Part shown: piece by piece, positions 7,948-15,640 of the stretch | Layout of the letters: the number at the start of each line of letters is the position of its first letter | Numbering within the stretch: the first letter of the stretch is position 1 | Assembly (NCBI RefSeq): GCF_002899675.1 | Contig: NZ_PKUU01000004.1 | Span: 62,001-126,000, forward strand | DNA from: Clostridium sp. chh4-2 | GTDB taxonomy: Bacteria > Bacillota > Clostridia > Lachnospirales > Lachnospiraceae | Length of the DNA: 64,000 nucleotides | Direction of reading: 5' to 3' | Position numbers and translations under genes: made by a program | The notes under the pieces: model-generated | Databases searched by the model: none | What the model was told of the DNA's origin: nothing | Seen by the model: only the letters and a program-made list of their open reading frames with translations

Positions 7948-8379
7948 TTATCTTGCCGTCAAGAGAGCTGTCCACGCGGACATCTTCTTTCCATTGCGGA
8001 ATGAAACTCCCGTGTTATAATAAGTTTTTTCATCTTTTTCCGTTAAAATCTCTGTTCCTGTATAGGTCTCGTCCTCTGACTGATAGTAAGAGACAATACT
8101 TTCACCGATAAATTCAAAGGTCCCTTTCAGTGTCCCCAGAGCCGGGTTAAATGATTCCCACTCAAGCGTCAGCTTCTTCTCTGTTGGCCGGATCGAATAC
8201 CGGTTGGTAAACCGCACAGGCGGATCTGTCTGAACTTCCAGAAAGCCGTCCAACGACCATTCCGTCTCATTCCTCACCACACGCACCTGTCCGGTTAACG
8301 GAATGCGGCGTTCCTCTTCATCGTAATAGAAGCCGTCGGCCGTCCATTCCATATTCTCTAAAAAATATGTGTGTTTCAT
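7948..8379 (-). CDS. Hypothetical beta-rich protein
   Basis: 143 residues preceded by GGGTGGAGA. Strongly strand-rich with repeated patterns such as VRVVRNETEWSLDGFLEV, LTLEWESFNPALGTLKGTFEFIGESIVSYYQ and DEKTYYNTGVSFRNGKKMSAW, suggesting a lipocalin-like or small beta-barrel fold. No signal peptide or membrane segment. Located at the head of the FakA-C / ATP-grasp / TIGR04076 run, about 60 bases upstream of it. I do not recognise a named family. Confidence 0.65.
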   Translation of the reverse strand: MKHTYFLENMEWTADGFYYDEEERRIPLTGQVRVVRNETEWSLDGFLEVQTDPPVRFTNRYSIRPTEKKLTLEWESFNPALGTLKGTFEFIGESIVSYYQSEDETYTGTEILTEKDEKTYYNTGVSFRNGKKMSAWTALLTAR

Positions 8380-8511
8380 TCTCCACCCCGTTTCACTACA
8401 ATTTCACAGCAACTTCCTAAATTATATCATATACTTTTTGATTTGGCGATGCACATCCACAGGAAAGATACTTTTACCGCGGCGGTTGGCCTTCCGCTGT
8501 TTATGACCGGC

Positions 8512-9138
8512 CTATTTCTTTTTCACCGCATTGAATACAAATGTGCGGCATCTGATATATTTCCAGTTTTTCACCTCGAATCCCTGCCCGGTGAACAGAG
8601 GTACAATATCCTGTTTTCCATAAATGCGGTGATCTCCCGTATTCCCTTGGTGAAGTCCCCAGTTAAGAAACTTTCGCAGCCATTTTCCCGGAATTGTGGG
8701 GTCTCCTAAAATCAACGTTCCTCCTGTTTTCAAGACCCGTCTCATCTCTGATACCGCCTTTTCAGGGTTTGTATAGTGATGAAATGATGCATTGCAGATG
8801 ATGAGATCGAAATATTCATCCGAAAACGGCAGATCGGCTGCATCCGCAGTTTCCAATCTCACATCTTCCCCCAGACGTTTTCCGGCTTCCTGAATCATCT
8901 CATCTGACAGATCCACGCCGTAATACCTGGCTTCCTTTTCTTTTTTGAGCAGACCGATGATATTACCATTGCCGCAGCCTAAGTCCAGCACCGTCTCTGC
9001 CGGAAACGATACGGCTCTTTTGACGATTTCCTCATACAGGCATCTTACAAATTTGCCGTCAGCGCTGTTATCGTAGTCCTTTGCCTGCTTATCGAAATAT
9101 TGTTTTGTCTCCTTACGAAAATCTTTTTTCTCATCCAT
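8512..9138 (-). CDS. Class I SAM-dependent methyltransferase
   Basis: 208 residues, AAAGGAG seven bases before the ATG. Motif I VLDLGCGNGNIIGLL (about 50-64), the acidic residue at the end of strand two in YYGVDLSDEMIQEA, motif II DAADLPFSDEYFDLIICNASFHHY and motif III LKTGGTLILGDPT define a UbiE-like Rossmann methyltransferase. The small-molecule acceptor is unknown. It follows the tetR gene and that gene's terminator, and its leader shares TTGAATAA sequences with the tetR promoter, so TetR control is likely. Confidence 0.88.
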   Translation of the reverse strand: MDEKKDFRKETKQYFDKQAKDYDNSADGKFVRCLYEEIVKRAVSFPAETVLDLGCGNGNIIGLLKKEKEARYYGVDLSDEMIQEAGKRLGEDVRLETADAADLPFSDEYFDLIICNASFHHYTNPEKAVSEMRRVLKTGGTLILGDPTIPGKWLRKFLNWGLHQGNTGDHRIYGKQDIVPLFTGQGFEVKNWKYIRCRTFVFNAVKKK

Positions 9139-9174
9139 CTTTTTCTCCTTTCAAAACTCCTTCGCTAATTCCAT

Positions 9175-9205
9175 TGAACTTTATTCATTGACACTTATTC
9201 AATCA
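9175..9205 (-). promoter_or_regulatory. Putative TetR operator upstream of the methyltransferase gene
   Basis: The minus strand holds GATTGAATAAGTGTCAATGAATAAAGTTCAA, with TGATTGAATAA identical to the sequence upstream of tetR at 9861-9873. The shared half-site in two leaders next to a TetR gene points to common control. The exact operator boundary is inferred. Confidence 0.4.
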
Positions 9206-9211
9206 TCTTGT

Positions 9212-9240
9212 TAAAAAATTCCCCGCCGGATAAAGCGGGG
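9212..9240 (-). terminator. Terminator after the tetR gene
   Basis: Minus-strand arms CCCCGC and GCGGGG, with a short loop and a following AATTTTTTAA tract, directly after the stop at 9241. A classical intrinsic terminator. Confidence 0.8.
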
Positions 9241-9810
9241 TTATTTTAAAATTTTGATGATCATTTTCCTGATCATTTCATACCTGTTTTCCATGGTCAT
9301 GGTGTGATCGTTAATGATGCCGATCTGTCCGTTTAAGATGAACAAGGCGGCCGCCCTGGTATCTTCCGCCTGGATTTCATTCCTTCTTTTTAATTCGTCC
9401 AGGTAATTCACAGTGAATGGCAGCACTTCATGAATCATCTCCATATCTAACTGCCGGTGAAACAGCTCATTGCCCTCATTATGAAAAAAGCCTTCATACG
9501 CATAGGTTCCGCCGTTTTGCGCATCCATCCAGGCGGCTCCCATCTTTTCCAGACACTGTTCCAAACTCAGCTCTGTCTGTTTAAAGATCCCTATAAAAAT
9601 GGCGCTGCATGCTTTCGCATATTGGGACAGAGCCGTTTCATAAAGCTCCTGTTTATTCTGGAAATAATGATAGCACAGACCGGACGCCACGTTCATCGCC
9701 CTGGCTATGTCTTTCATGGTTGTGACCTCGTACCCTTTTTCAGCAAATACTTTCATGGCCGTATCTATGATTTCCTGTTTTCTCACTTCCGGCTCTTTGG
9801 ATATACGCAT
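9241..9810 (-). CDS. TetR/AcrR family transcriptional regulator
   Basis: 189 residues with GAGGTGATAA before the ATG. The N-terminal HTH reads IIDTAMKVFAEKGYEVTTMKDIARAMNVASGLCYHYFQNKQELYETAL (about 14-61), the full TetR DNA-binding signature. The C-terminal ~125 residues are the ligand-binding domain, variable as usual. It probably represses itself and the downstream methyltransferase through the TTGAATAA-containing sites. The inducer is unknown. Confidence 0.9.
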   Translation of the reverse strand: MRISKEPEVRKQEIIDTAMKVFAEKGYEVTTMKDIARAMNVASGLCYHYFQNKQELYETALSQYAKACSAIFIGIFKQTELSLEQCLEKMGAAWMDAQNGGTYAYEGFFHNEGNELFHRQLDMEMIHEVLPFTVNYLDELKRRNEIQAEDTRAAALFILNGQIGIINDHTMTMENRYEMIRKMIIKILK

Positions 9811-9827
9811 TTTATCACCTCGGTATT

Positions 9828-9873
9828 AACATAAGCCTTTATTGAATATTTGTCAATGACTTTTATTCAATCA
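9828..9873 (-). promoter_or_regulatory. tetR promoter and operator
   Basis: On the minus strand TTGACA (9856-9851), a 17-base spacer and TATGTT (9833-9828) form a good promoter. Flanking and overlapping the -35 are TTGAATAA (9870-9863) and ATTCAATAA, an inverted pair of the kind bound by TetR dimers, consistent with autorepression. Confidence 0.6.
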
Positions 9874-9960
9874 TTTTCTGCTGCCATAACCGTTCAGCCA
9901 TGGGCTGTGTACCGGATTCGTTTATGGTGCATTAAGGTGAAAAGCGTTTAAATACACACG

Positions 9961-10644
9961 CTATGGCCGGACAGGCATTTGAAAATCGGCCAGCGCTTTA
10001 TTTAAAAAGTCATTAAAGGGCTTCATCAGCAGGCAAATATCCAATGACTCTTTTATAAATGACTCGCTGTCCAAAAGCTGATCATCCTTCATGAAATATT
10101 CCAAATACCAGCTTTTATATTTCAGATATTCAGCCTGAGGATGAGAGGCGTCATATCCGCGGGGAACATTTTTCAGAGAATTCCCTTTTACCCGGAACTT
10201 TTCTTTGAAGGCAGGATTTTCAATAATTTTCTCCCACTCTTCCCCGTGATCTGCAATATAAGTCCGAACGCTTTCCGTAGCATCTTTAAACATATCCGCA
10301 AATAGACCGCCGCCTAAGAAAGACCCGGAAGGTTTTAATACGAGAAACCAGCCCACTGGCACCGGCATTTTTCCTTTTGAAGATATGTGGGCGCGGAAGG
10401 AGGGATTGTATGGGGATTTATCCTTGCTGAACCTGGTGTCGCGGATCAATTTAAAAGTCAGCTGCTTCGGCTCGTATTCCAGGATAGCCGGATCGATCTT
10501 TCCAAGTTCCATCATCAGTGCCTCGATTACCTTCAAAAACTCATCATATGCCTGTTGATATTCCGCCTTGTGTGCGTGGTACCATTCTTTATTATTGTTC
10601 TGTTCTAAGTCGTTCAGATAGTCCAATATTAATTTTGTATTCAT
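9961..10644 (-). CDS. DUF2461 family protein (TIGR02453)
   Basis: 227 residues; AAGGAGGAGCAA precedes the ATG. The blocks YLNDLEQNNNKEWYHAHKAEY, LTFKLIRDTRFSKDKSPYNPSF and GGGLFADMFKDATESVR match the DUF2461 family, a conserved cytoplasmic protein of about 220 residues with unknown function. Length is normal and the gene looks intact. It stands alone between the tetR pair and the KilA-N remnant. Confidence 0.85.
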   Translation of the reverse strand: MNTKLILDYLNDLEQNNNKEWYHAHKAEYQQAYDEFLKVIEALMMELGKIDPAILEYEPKQLTFKLIRDTRFSKDKSPYNPSFRAHISSKGKMPVPVGWFLVLKPSGSFLGGGLFADMFKDATESVRTYIADHGEEWEKIIENPAFKEKFRVKGNSLKNVPRGYDASHPQAEYLKYKSWYLEYFMKDDQLLDSESFIKESLDICLLMKPFNDFLNKALADFQMPVRP

Positions 10645-10853
10645 TTGCTCCTCCTTATTATCCTGCTGTTATTTTTAGTATTTATTCTCCGTACCTTTTT
10701 ACCTCCTATAACAGTTAGACAATCAGGATGGACCTTTGTGACCATATTCTGTAAAGTATTTCTCTATTCCACACCGGATAAATTCAGCTCTTTTGCAGAC
10801 ACCATATATTCATATGTTAAGACCTCACCAAACCTTCTATACTCTTGCTATTA

Positions 10854-11057
10854 TCAGCTAATTTTAAACCCCTCGAATTCGAGGGGTTTAAAATCTAGGT
10901 TATGTAAGGTCTCCCATAACCCTAAAAATTCAATCACATCGCGGCTTCTCATCCAATTTTGAATAGTTGCTGATGGATCTTCACTTTTATATTTTGCAAT
11001 ATCAGTCAGTGAGATATAATCATCATAACCGCCATCCGAAACAACGGAAATCTGCAT
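10854..11057 (-). pseudogene. KilA-N domain gene remnant (N-terminal fragment)
   Basis: 67 residues resembling the start of phage-type KilA-N proteins: YISLTDIAKYKSEDPSATIQNWMRSRDVIEFLGLWE, then NLDFKPLEFEGF. Intact relatives continue for another 150-200 residues (C-terminal half of KilA-N plus a coiled region). Here a stop cuts in after GFKIS, followed by further stops. The reading frame begins directly after the mgtC-like gene with no spacing between AAAGGA and ATG, so translation is doubtful. A 34-bp perfect palindrome covers the 3' end. Most likely a decaying phage-derived gene. Confidence 0.6.
10861..10894. repeat. 34-bp perfect palindrome
   Basis: The 17 bases from 10861 (ATTTTAAACCCCTCGAA) are followed immediately by their exact reverse complement. 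It lies inside the 3' end of the KilA-N remnant, where it encodes the DFKPLEFEGFK segment. With no loop it is a poor terminator; it may be a chance product of codon choice or the scar of a rearrangement. Confidence 0.8.
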
Positions 11058-11061
11058 TCCT

Positions 11062-11724
11062 TTAACATTTCACCCCGTCCACGTCACCGCTGCTTAAAAG
11101 CAAGCTGGTAAGCCTGCTCTTACTGCACTCTTTCGGTAAGATCACACCCAGCTCAACCTTGAAGCCGCCTCCCTTTACCCGCTCCATATCCATGGAAATG
11201 ACTTCGATGTTATTCTTCACAAACTCGCTCTGTATAACGCCGATGGCCTCCGGGTTGTTCTTTAATGAAATCTCAACCACCTCATATTTGTGTTCCGAAT
11301 TTATGATAAACTGTCTGTGCAGAATGTACTGGATGAATACGATCAATATAGTTGTGATTCCGCCTATGTAAAACAGTCCTGCTCCAATAGCCATTCCAAT
11401 GCCCGATGTGGCCCATATTCCGGCAGCCGTAGTGAGGCCGCTTACCGTGTTGTTCTTGATAAATATAATTCCGGCGCCCAAAAAACCGATTCCGCTGACA
11501 ATCTGAGCCGCAACACGGGACGCGTCATAATCGGGAATATCTTTAAACCCATATTTTGACACGATCATTATCAGTGCAGAGCCCAAAGCTACAATGGCAT
11601 GGGTTCGGATTCCCGCCTCCTTATTCCTGTTGGACCGTTCATAACCGATCACGATACCGCAGATGCAGGCGCCCACAATCCTGAGTACAAACCACAACTG
11701 CAGCGTCAATTCCTCATAATTCAT
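11062..11724 (-). CDS. MgtC/SapB family membrane protein
   Basis: 220 residues from the ATG at 11724, preceded by GAGGAGGATAGC; the longer frame upstream lies in a hairpin leader. The N-terminal ~140 residues contain four to five membrane segments with the conserved GYERSNRNKEAGIRTHAIVALGSALIMI block (about 27-54) and GIGFLGAGIIF (about 74-84), typical of MgtC/SapB. The C-terminal ~80 residues form a cytoplasmic ACT-like domain. MgtC proteins are linked to magnesium limitation and membrane energetics; no direct transport is assured. Confidence 0.87.
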   Translation of the reverse strand: MNYEELTLQLWFVLRIVGACICGIVIGYERSNRNKEAGIRTHAIVALGSALIMIVSKYGFKDIPDYDASRVAAQIVSGIGFLGAGIIFIKNNTVSGLTTAAGIWATSGIGMAIGAGLFYIGGITTILIVFIQYILHRQFIINSEHKYEVVEISLKNNPEAIGVIQSEFVKNNIEVISMDMERVKGGGFKVELGVILPKECSKSRLTSLLLSSGDVDGVKC

Positions 11725-11781
11725 AATGCTATCCTCCTCACTAATCAATATACGCCGTATCGGCCCGAATCCTGAAAGAAA

Positions 11782-11817
11782 ATGGGCTGTAAAGAGCAAC
11801 ACGTCTCTACACCCCAT
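11782..11817 (-). terminator. Leader hairpin (possible attenuator) upstream of mgtC-like gene
   Basis: On the minus strand ATGGGGTGTAGAG pairs with CTCTTTACAGCCCAT (one bulge), followed by TTTTCTTTC. It ends about 55 bases before the mgtC start, so it would act on the leader transcript. It does not resemble the M-box magnesium riboswitch. Function as an attenuator is an inference. Confidence 0.4.
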
Positions 11818-11923
11818 TTATCTTAATCCTTCTTTAAAACCTTTTTTGCTTTATCCTATTTACTAAGTATACTACACTATTCCATTTATTTCAAACATTT
11901 ATCGTAACTGTTCAGCAGCTTGA

Positions 11924-12189
11924 TAACAGTTCGGCCTTCCGATGTCTGTGCCGGCTCCGGTAGTTTCCATGGCCTTTCCTGTGACTTTGCAGGGTATTAG
12001 CAATTCTTAACGCACAGAATTTTTCGTTCAAGGGAAATGTCCACCTGTTTGAGCGTTAGCGAGTTTGGACATTTCCCTTGGTTTTTAGAAAAATCCTGTA
12101 CGTTTAGAAGTGCTTATGCCCGAAACTGGAACAGGAAAGGCCATGGAAACTACCGGAGCCGGCACAGACATCGGAAGGCCGAACTGTTA
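11924..12189. repeat. 266-bp snapback element with perfect 59-bp terminal inverted repeats
   Basis: Positions 11924-11982 and 12131-12189 are exact reverse complements over 59 bases. Inside, a second, imperfect inverted repeat continues (around 11999-12046 against 12064-12115, including the identical 15-mer CAAGGGAAATGTCCA and its complement), leaving a centre of about 22 bases near 12046-12067. The element is therefore almost one long hairpin. It has no open reading frame of note and lies 22 bases behind the stop of the deoxyribosyltransferase gene. It resembles a MITE or REP-like palindromic unit. Clear target-site duplications are not seen. Confidence 0.85.
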
Positions 12190-12211
12190 CGTAACTTGTA
12201 ACAACCGACAT

Positions 12212-13315
12212 TTATCTTACGTTCTCTGCAAAATAATCCGCAGAAACCCGTTCCATTATCTCTTCAAACTTCCCCTGGAAGATGTTCATGGAGCAGCCGA
12301 ACATCAGGTTTAAAGGATAGTCGAAATTCTCCACATTGCATCCGTTCATATCCCTGAATTCCAGTTCCTCACCCAGGTGGGGAATCCTGTATTTTACAGG
12401 GCTTGTATCATCCATGTATCCATACAGTTTTTTCCCCAGCTGGAATCCCATTCCGCATTCAAAGCCCACGTCATTGCTGCACTCAAAGCCTTTATAGTTG
12501 TTCAAATCCGCCACGATCAAATCGCAGTTTCTGATATGCTGCTGATAGTTGTCCAGCAGATTGGCGGCAGCGGTGTATGGGTTTTCCGTCTCCACCTTCG
12601 TCACGCCTTCCGCCCAGTCCATAGGAGAATACGCGTCCATGCCGTATTTATCGCAGATTTTTTTCATGATCTCATATTTTTCCGTTCCATCCCTGTCGTA
12701 GCGTTCCAATCCCGACAGGTAGACCACCGGGCGGGCGCCGGGCTTTTTGGTGCGGCCGTCGGACTTATCCAGGCTCTGTTTCCTGGTTCCGGCCATCTTA
12801 TATTCTTCTTCAATATCTGTCATCATCATCTTGAGACAGTCGTCAAAATCGCCTTCCACAATCTTTGTGGAACCCACAACGCAGGGAGAGAAAGGCAATT
12901 CCTTATAAGGAGCCAGGTTCCCCCGCTCATCATAGACTAATTTATCCTTCATCACGTATTTCTGGTCTTTCCAGGTCAGGGGTCTTTTGTCTCTGGTATA
13001 TCCGTAGCAGCGGATTCCCCTGGCATAAGCCATACCGATCTCATAGATGGTTCCGCTGTCCGCTTCCGATCCTCTGTAAGCTTCCAAATCGGCTATAATG
13101 GCTGTGGATTCGTTCATATCCAGCTTCAAATCTTCAAATATGCTGTCCGCCCGTTTCTTCAGATCCGGGTTCTCCATATCCAGAGGGTGTTCATTGGGCA
13201 GCGTAACCTGAAAACCAAAGCTTTCCGCTCTCCGCCTCATCACATTTAACATGGCAGGTCCGCCGGTATAGAAGCATTCCGGCCCGGCGATATAGATCTT
13301 TTCATTCTCAAACAT
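12212..13315 (-). CDS. Tandem-domain nucleoside 2-deoxyribosyltransferase family protein
   Basis: 367 residues with AAAGGAGGAAAAG before the ATG. Two deoxyribosyltransferase-like domains are fused. Domain one (~1-165) starts KIYIAGPECFYTGG and has the D-x-G-x3-E-x-G catalytic block DSGTIYEIGMAYARG, with likely nucleophile Glu92. Domain two (~195-367) starts VVYLSGLERYDRDG and has the shorter block NDVGFECGMGFQLGK. The family swaps or hydrolyses bases of deoxynucleosides; ordinary members have one such domain of about 150 residues. It follows the nucleoside hydrolase by 14 bases, supporting a purine/pyrimidine salvage role. Confidence 0.83.
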   Translation of the reverse strand: MFENEKIYIAGPECFYTGGPAMLNVMRRRAESFGFQVTLPNEHPLDMENPDLKKRADSIFEDLKLDMNESTAIIADLEAYRGSEADSGTIYEIGMAYARGIRCYGYTRDKRPLTWKDQKYVMKDKLVYDERGNLAPYKELPFSPCVVGSTKIVEGDFDDCLKMMMTDIEEEYKMAGTRKQSLDKSDGRTKKPGARPVVYLSGLERYDRDGTEKYEIMKKICDKYGMDAYSPMDWAEGVTKVETENPYTAAANLLDNYQQHIRNCDLIVADLNNYKGFECSNDVGFECGMGFQLGKKLYGYMDDTSPVKYRIPHLGEELEFRDMNGCNVENFDYPLNLMFGCSMNIFQGKFEEIMERVSADYFAENVR

Positions 13316-13329
13316 GGACTTTTCCTCCT

Positions 13330-14280
13330 TTATGATAATACCAGCTTCATCAAAAGCTGTAAAAACCGTTCATGGTCCGCGCTCTTGGCGATCTCAATCA
13401 TGGGAAGCTGTTCCCAGACATGGTGATGTCTCGCGTCCAGCACCGTATTGCCTAAGGTCAGTTCTCCTTTTGTCTCAATTCCCACTCTTCCCATAAATGT
13501 CTCTACCAGATCAGGGTTGATCGCATATCCAACAGCCATGCAGTCGATCACCGTACAATATGCTTCGAATCCTCTTCCGTTAACAAATTGAATGGCCTGA
13601 AGCAAGAATTTGGCTTCTTTTTTGTCGCTCTTTTTCAAGTTCTCAATGTCCTGGTCTGTCAGATTTACATCAAAATGGGTTGCCACGTCCAGACCGATCG
13701 CCACCAGCTTTACACCGGAATTGTAGACGATATCGGCCGCTTCCGGGTCAACATACACATTCCACTCGCTCTGTGGAGTGTCTCCGGTGGCATTGGCAAA
13801 TGCATATTGATTGAGCCCAAATGCTCCTGAAATCGCGTATACGCCGGCTATCATCCCTTTGATTTCAGGCGCCTTCACCATAGCCATAGCCAGATTGCTC
13901 ATAGGTGCTGTACATAATATGTAAATCTCGCCCGGATTCTCTTTAATCAGATCAATCATCAGGTCAACCGCATGTTTTTCACAGAGAGGGGTTTTCGGCT
14001 CCGGAAGAAAATTTTCCGCCTGTCCGTCCGCTCCATGCGTAAATGGGTCCTTGGGTGTCGGCCTAACCATAGGGGCCGCCATTCCCTTTGCTACAGGGAT
14101 ATCCGTCCGGCCCAGCATCTCCAGAATCTTTAATGCATTTTTGCTGGTCACATCCACCGGATAATTGCCGTTAACCGTAGTCACTGCCATGACCTCAAGT
14201 TCCTCTGCCTTACACGCCATCACAATTGCCATGGAATCATCCATACCCGGGTCACAATCCAGAATAATCTTCTTTGCCAT
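13330..14280 (-). CDS. Nucleoside hydrolase (inosine/uridine-preferring type)
   Basis: 316 residues from the ATG at 14280 (an ATG six bases earlier is possible; AAAGGA sits eight bases before the later one). The calcium-binding signature DCDPGMDDSMAIVMA is at residues ~8-22, followed by VTTVNGNYPVDVTSKNALKIL, HGADG near 80 and the distal GPM-like ITSGAFGLNQYAFANATGDTP-type region. It cleaves the N-glycosidic bond of ribonucleosides. It heads an operon with the deoxyribosyltransferase and is flanked by two near-identical operators for the neighbouring LacI protein. Confidence 0.88.
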   Translation of the reverse strand: MAKKIILDCDPGMDDSMAIVMACKAEELEVMAVTTVNGNYPVDVTSKNALKILEMLGRTDIPVAKGMAAPMVRPTPKDPFTHGADGQAENFLPEPKTPLCEKHAVDLMIDLIKENPGEIYILCTAPMSNLAMAMVKAPEIKGMIAGVYAISGAFGLNQYAFANATGDTPQSEWNVYVDPEAADIVYNSGVKLVAIGLDVATHFDVNLTDQDIENLKKSDKKEAKFLLQAIQFVNGRGFEAYCTVIDCMAVGYAINPDLVETFMGRVGIETKGELTLGNTVLDARHHHVWEQLPMIEIAKSADHERFLQLLMKLVLS

Positions 14281-14298
14281 CGTCATTTTCCTTTCTCT

Positions 14299-14394
14299 GA
14301 TAAATATTTGCTAAATTTTTATTGTTTGATAAATTATATCATCATTTCTTTATCATTTCAATACAAATATTTATTATTTTAGCATTTATTTATC
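14299..14394 (-). promoter_or_regulatory. Promoter of the nucleoside hydrolase operon flanked by two LacI operators
   Basis: On the minus strand TTGAAA, a 17-base spacer and TATAAT form the promoter. An 18-base site TGATAAATATTTGCTAAA (plus strand 14299-14316) lies downstream of the -10, and its near-twin TGATAAATAAATGCTAAA (minus strand, 14394-14377 region) upstream of the -35; 16 of 18 bases agree and the two are in opposite orientation. A related site lies in front of lacI itself (15641-15658). Two spaced operators around a promoter suggest looping repression. Confidence 0.65.
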
Positions 14395-14523
14395 AAAAAA
14401 ATATACCGAACCTCAAGACTCCGTTTTTCTATTTCCATCCTGCTGCCGGGATACCACTTTTTATTCTATTTCCGGCAAGCACCACACCTCTCCACGCTTT
14501 ACCCGGATTTGTAACAAATAAAT

Positions 14524-14576
14524 TCAGGCCGCAGCAAAACACTCCAACACCCGGTTGTCTTTTTGCTGCGGCCTGA
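14524..14576 (-). terminator. Terminator after lacI (nucleoside operon)
   Basis: A perfect 16-bp stem TCAGGCCGCAGCAAAA / TTTTGCTGCGGCCTGA with a 21-base loop, followed on the minus strand by AATTTATTTG. It lies 15 bases behind the lacI stop and ends that unit before the nucleoside hydrolase promoter. Confidence 0.75.
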
Positions 14577-14590
14577 GCCGAAATTCTTCT

Positions 14591-15625
14591 CTATTCTCTT
14601 GATACAAGTTCTGCCACGGATTCCCGTTCCACCAGAAACGGAGTAAAGTAATAATTTCTCGGCCCCTCTTCCTGGTCAGCAGGGTTAATATTCTGCAGAA
14701 TCACTTCCGCCGCCCGCTCGCCAATCTGGAATCCATTCTGATCTATGCTGGTCAGATTTGGCTGCAGAAGCGTGCATAAACGTGTATTGTCAAAGCCGAT
14801 CACCGACAGATCGTCCGGAATCCTCAGCCCTTGCGAACCGGCATATTGGTAAACCCCGTATGCGATCTCATCGCTGCCTGCAAAGATCGCCGACACGCCC
14901 TTCCGGCACAGTTCCTTTGCTCCCAAAACGCCCGTTTCCCCGTCGAACTCCCCATAGTAAACCAGGTCTTCGTCAAAGGCAATGCCGTTCTGAGCCAAAG
15001 CCTGCTTATAGCCTTCCAGCCGTTTTCTCACCGTATACACCTCTTTACCGCCTAAAATACACCCGATCTTCTTATGCCCTTTTGAGATCAGATATCCGGC
15101 CGCCAGTTTGCCGCCCTGCTTATTATCCGCAGTGATAAAATCACAGAACACAGAATAAACCGCCCGATCCACTAAGATCATGGGAACGCCGCTGTCCTGA
15201 AGGGATTTCATCATCTTGATCAGTTTATCGTCCTTGCTGTGAATGCACGGAGGGATGACGATGATTCCGTCCACGTTCTTGGCAGTTAAGCATTCCAGCG
15301 CATGATAGCAGGTCTTCAAGTCTTCGTCCACACCGCACTGGAAAACTACATAATCCTCCGCCTCCAGATACCGACTGACCGCCAGAGATACCTGCTGGTA
15401 AAAAAGGTTTTGAACATCCGGTATCACCAGTCCGACGGTCTTTACCCTTCCGGCCGAGGTAAAATTCATATGGTTTTCATTCTGAAATCTCATCTCCCTG
15501 GCAATGCGCAGGATATGTTCTTTCGTCGCCTCGGACAGCCGGCAGGGCTTATCGTTCAGGACCAATGACACCGCGGTGGCCGATACTCCCGCTGCTTTCG
15601 CAATATCCTTAACTTTAACTTTCAA
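14591..15625 (-). CDS. LacI family transcriptional regulator of nucleoside genes
   Basis: 344 residues starting at a TTG codon with GAGGGGAAATAA before it. The HTH VKVKDIAKAAGVSATAVSLVLNDKPCRLSEATKEHILRIAREMRFQ (residues 2-48) is the full LacI DNA-binding domain with hinge. The rest is a periplasmic-binding-like ligand domain (motifs VGLVIPDVQNLFYQ, VIGFDNTRLCTLLQPNLTSIDQNGFQIG). The operators in front of it and of the hydrolase operon argue for autorepression and nucleoside or ribose-related induction. The inducer is not deducible. Confidence 0.9.
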   Translation of the reverse strand: MKVKVKDIAKAAGVSATAVSLVLNDKPCRLSEATKEHILRIAREMRFQNENHMNFTSAGRVKTVGLVIPDVQNLFYQQVSLAVSRYLEAEDYVVFQCGVDEDLKTCYHALECLTAKNVDGIIVIPPCIHSKDDKLIKMMKSLQDSGVPMILVDRAVYSVFCDFITADNKQGGKLAAGYLISKGHKKIGCILGGKEVYTVRKRLEGYKQALAQNGIAFDEDLVYYGEFDGETGVLGAKELCRKGVSAIFAGSDEIAYGVYQYAGSQGLRIPDDLSVIGFDNTRLCTLLQPNLTSIDQNGFQIGERAAEVILQNINPADQEEGPRNYYFTPFLVERESVAELVSRE

Positions 15626-15640
15626 TTATTTCCCCTCTTC

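Noticed and set aside
11774-11820. Mg2+ riboswitch (M-box) in the mgtC leader
   Set aside because: The conserved M-box blocks are not present; only a simple hairpin is seen.
12030-12081. Possible CRISPR-like spaced repeat in the palindromic element
   Set aside because: Only a single inverted pair, no direct repeats at regular spacing and no cas genes.
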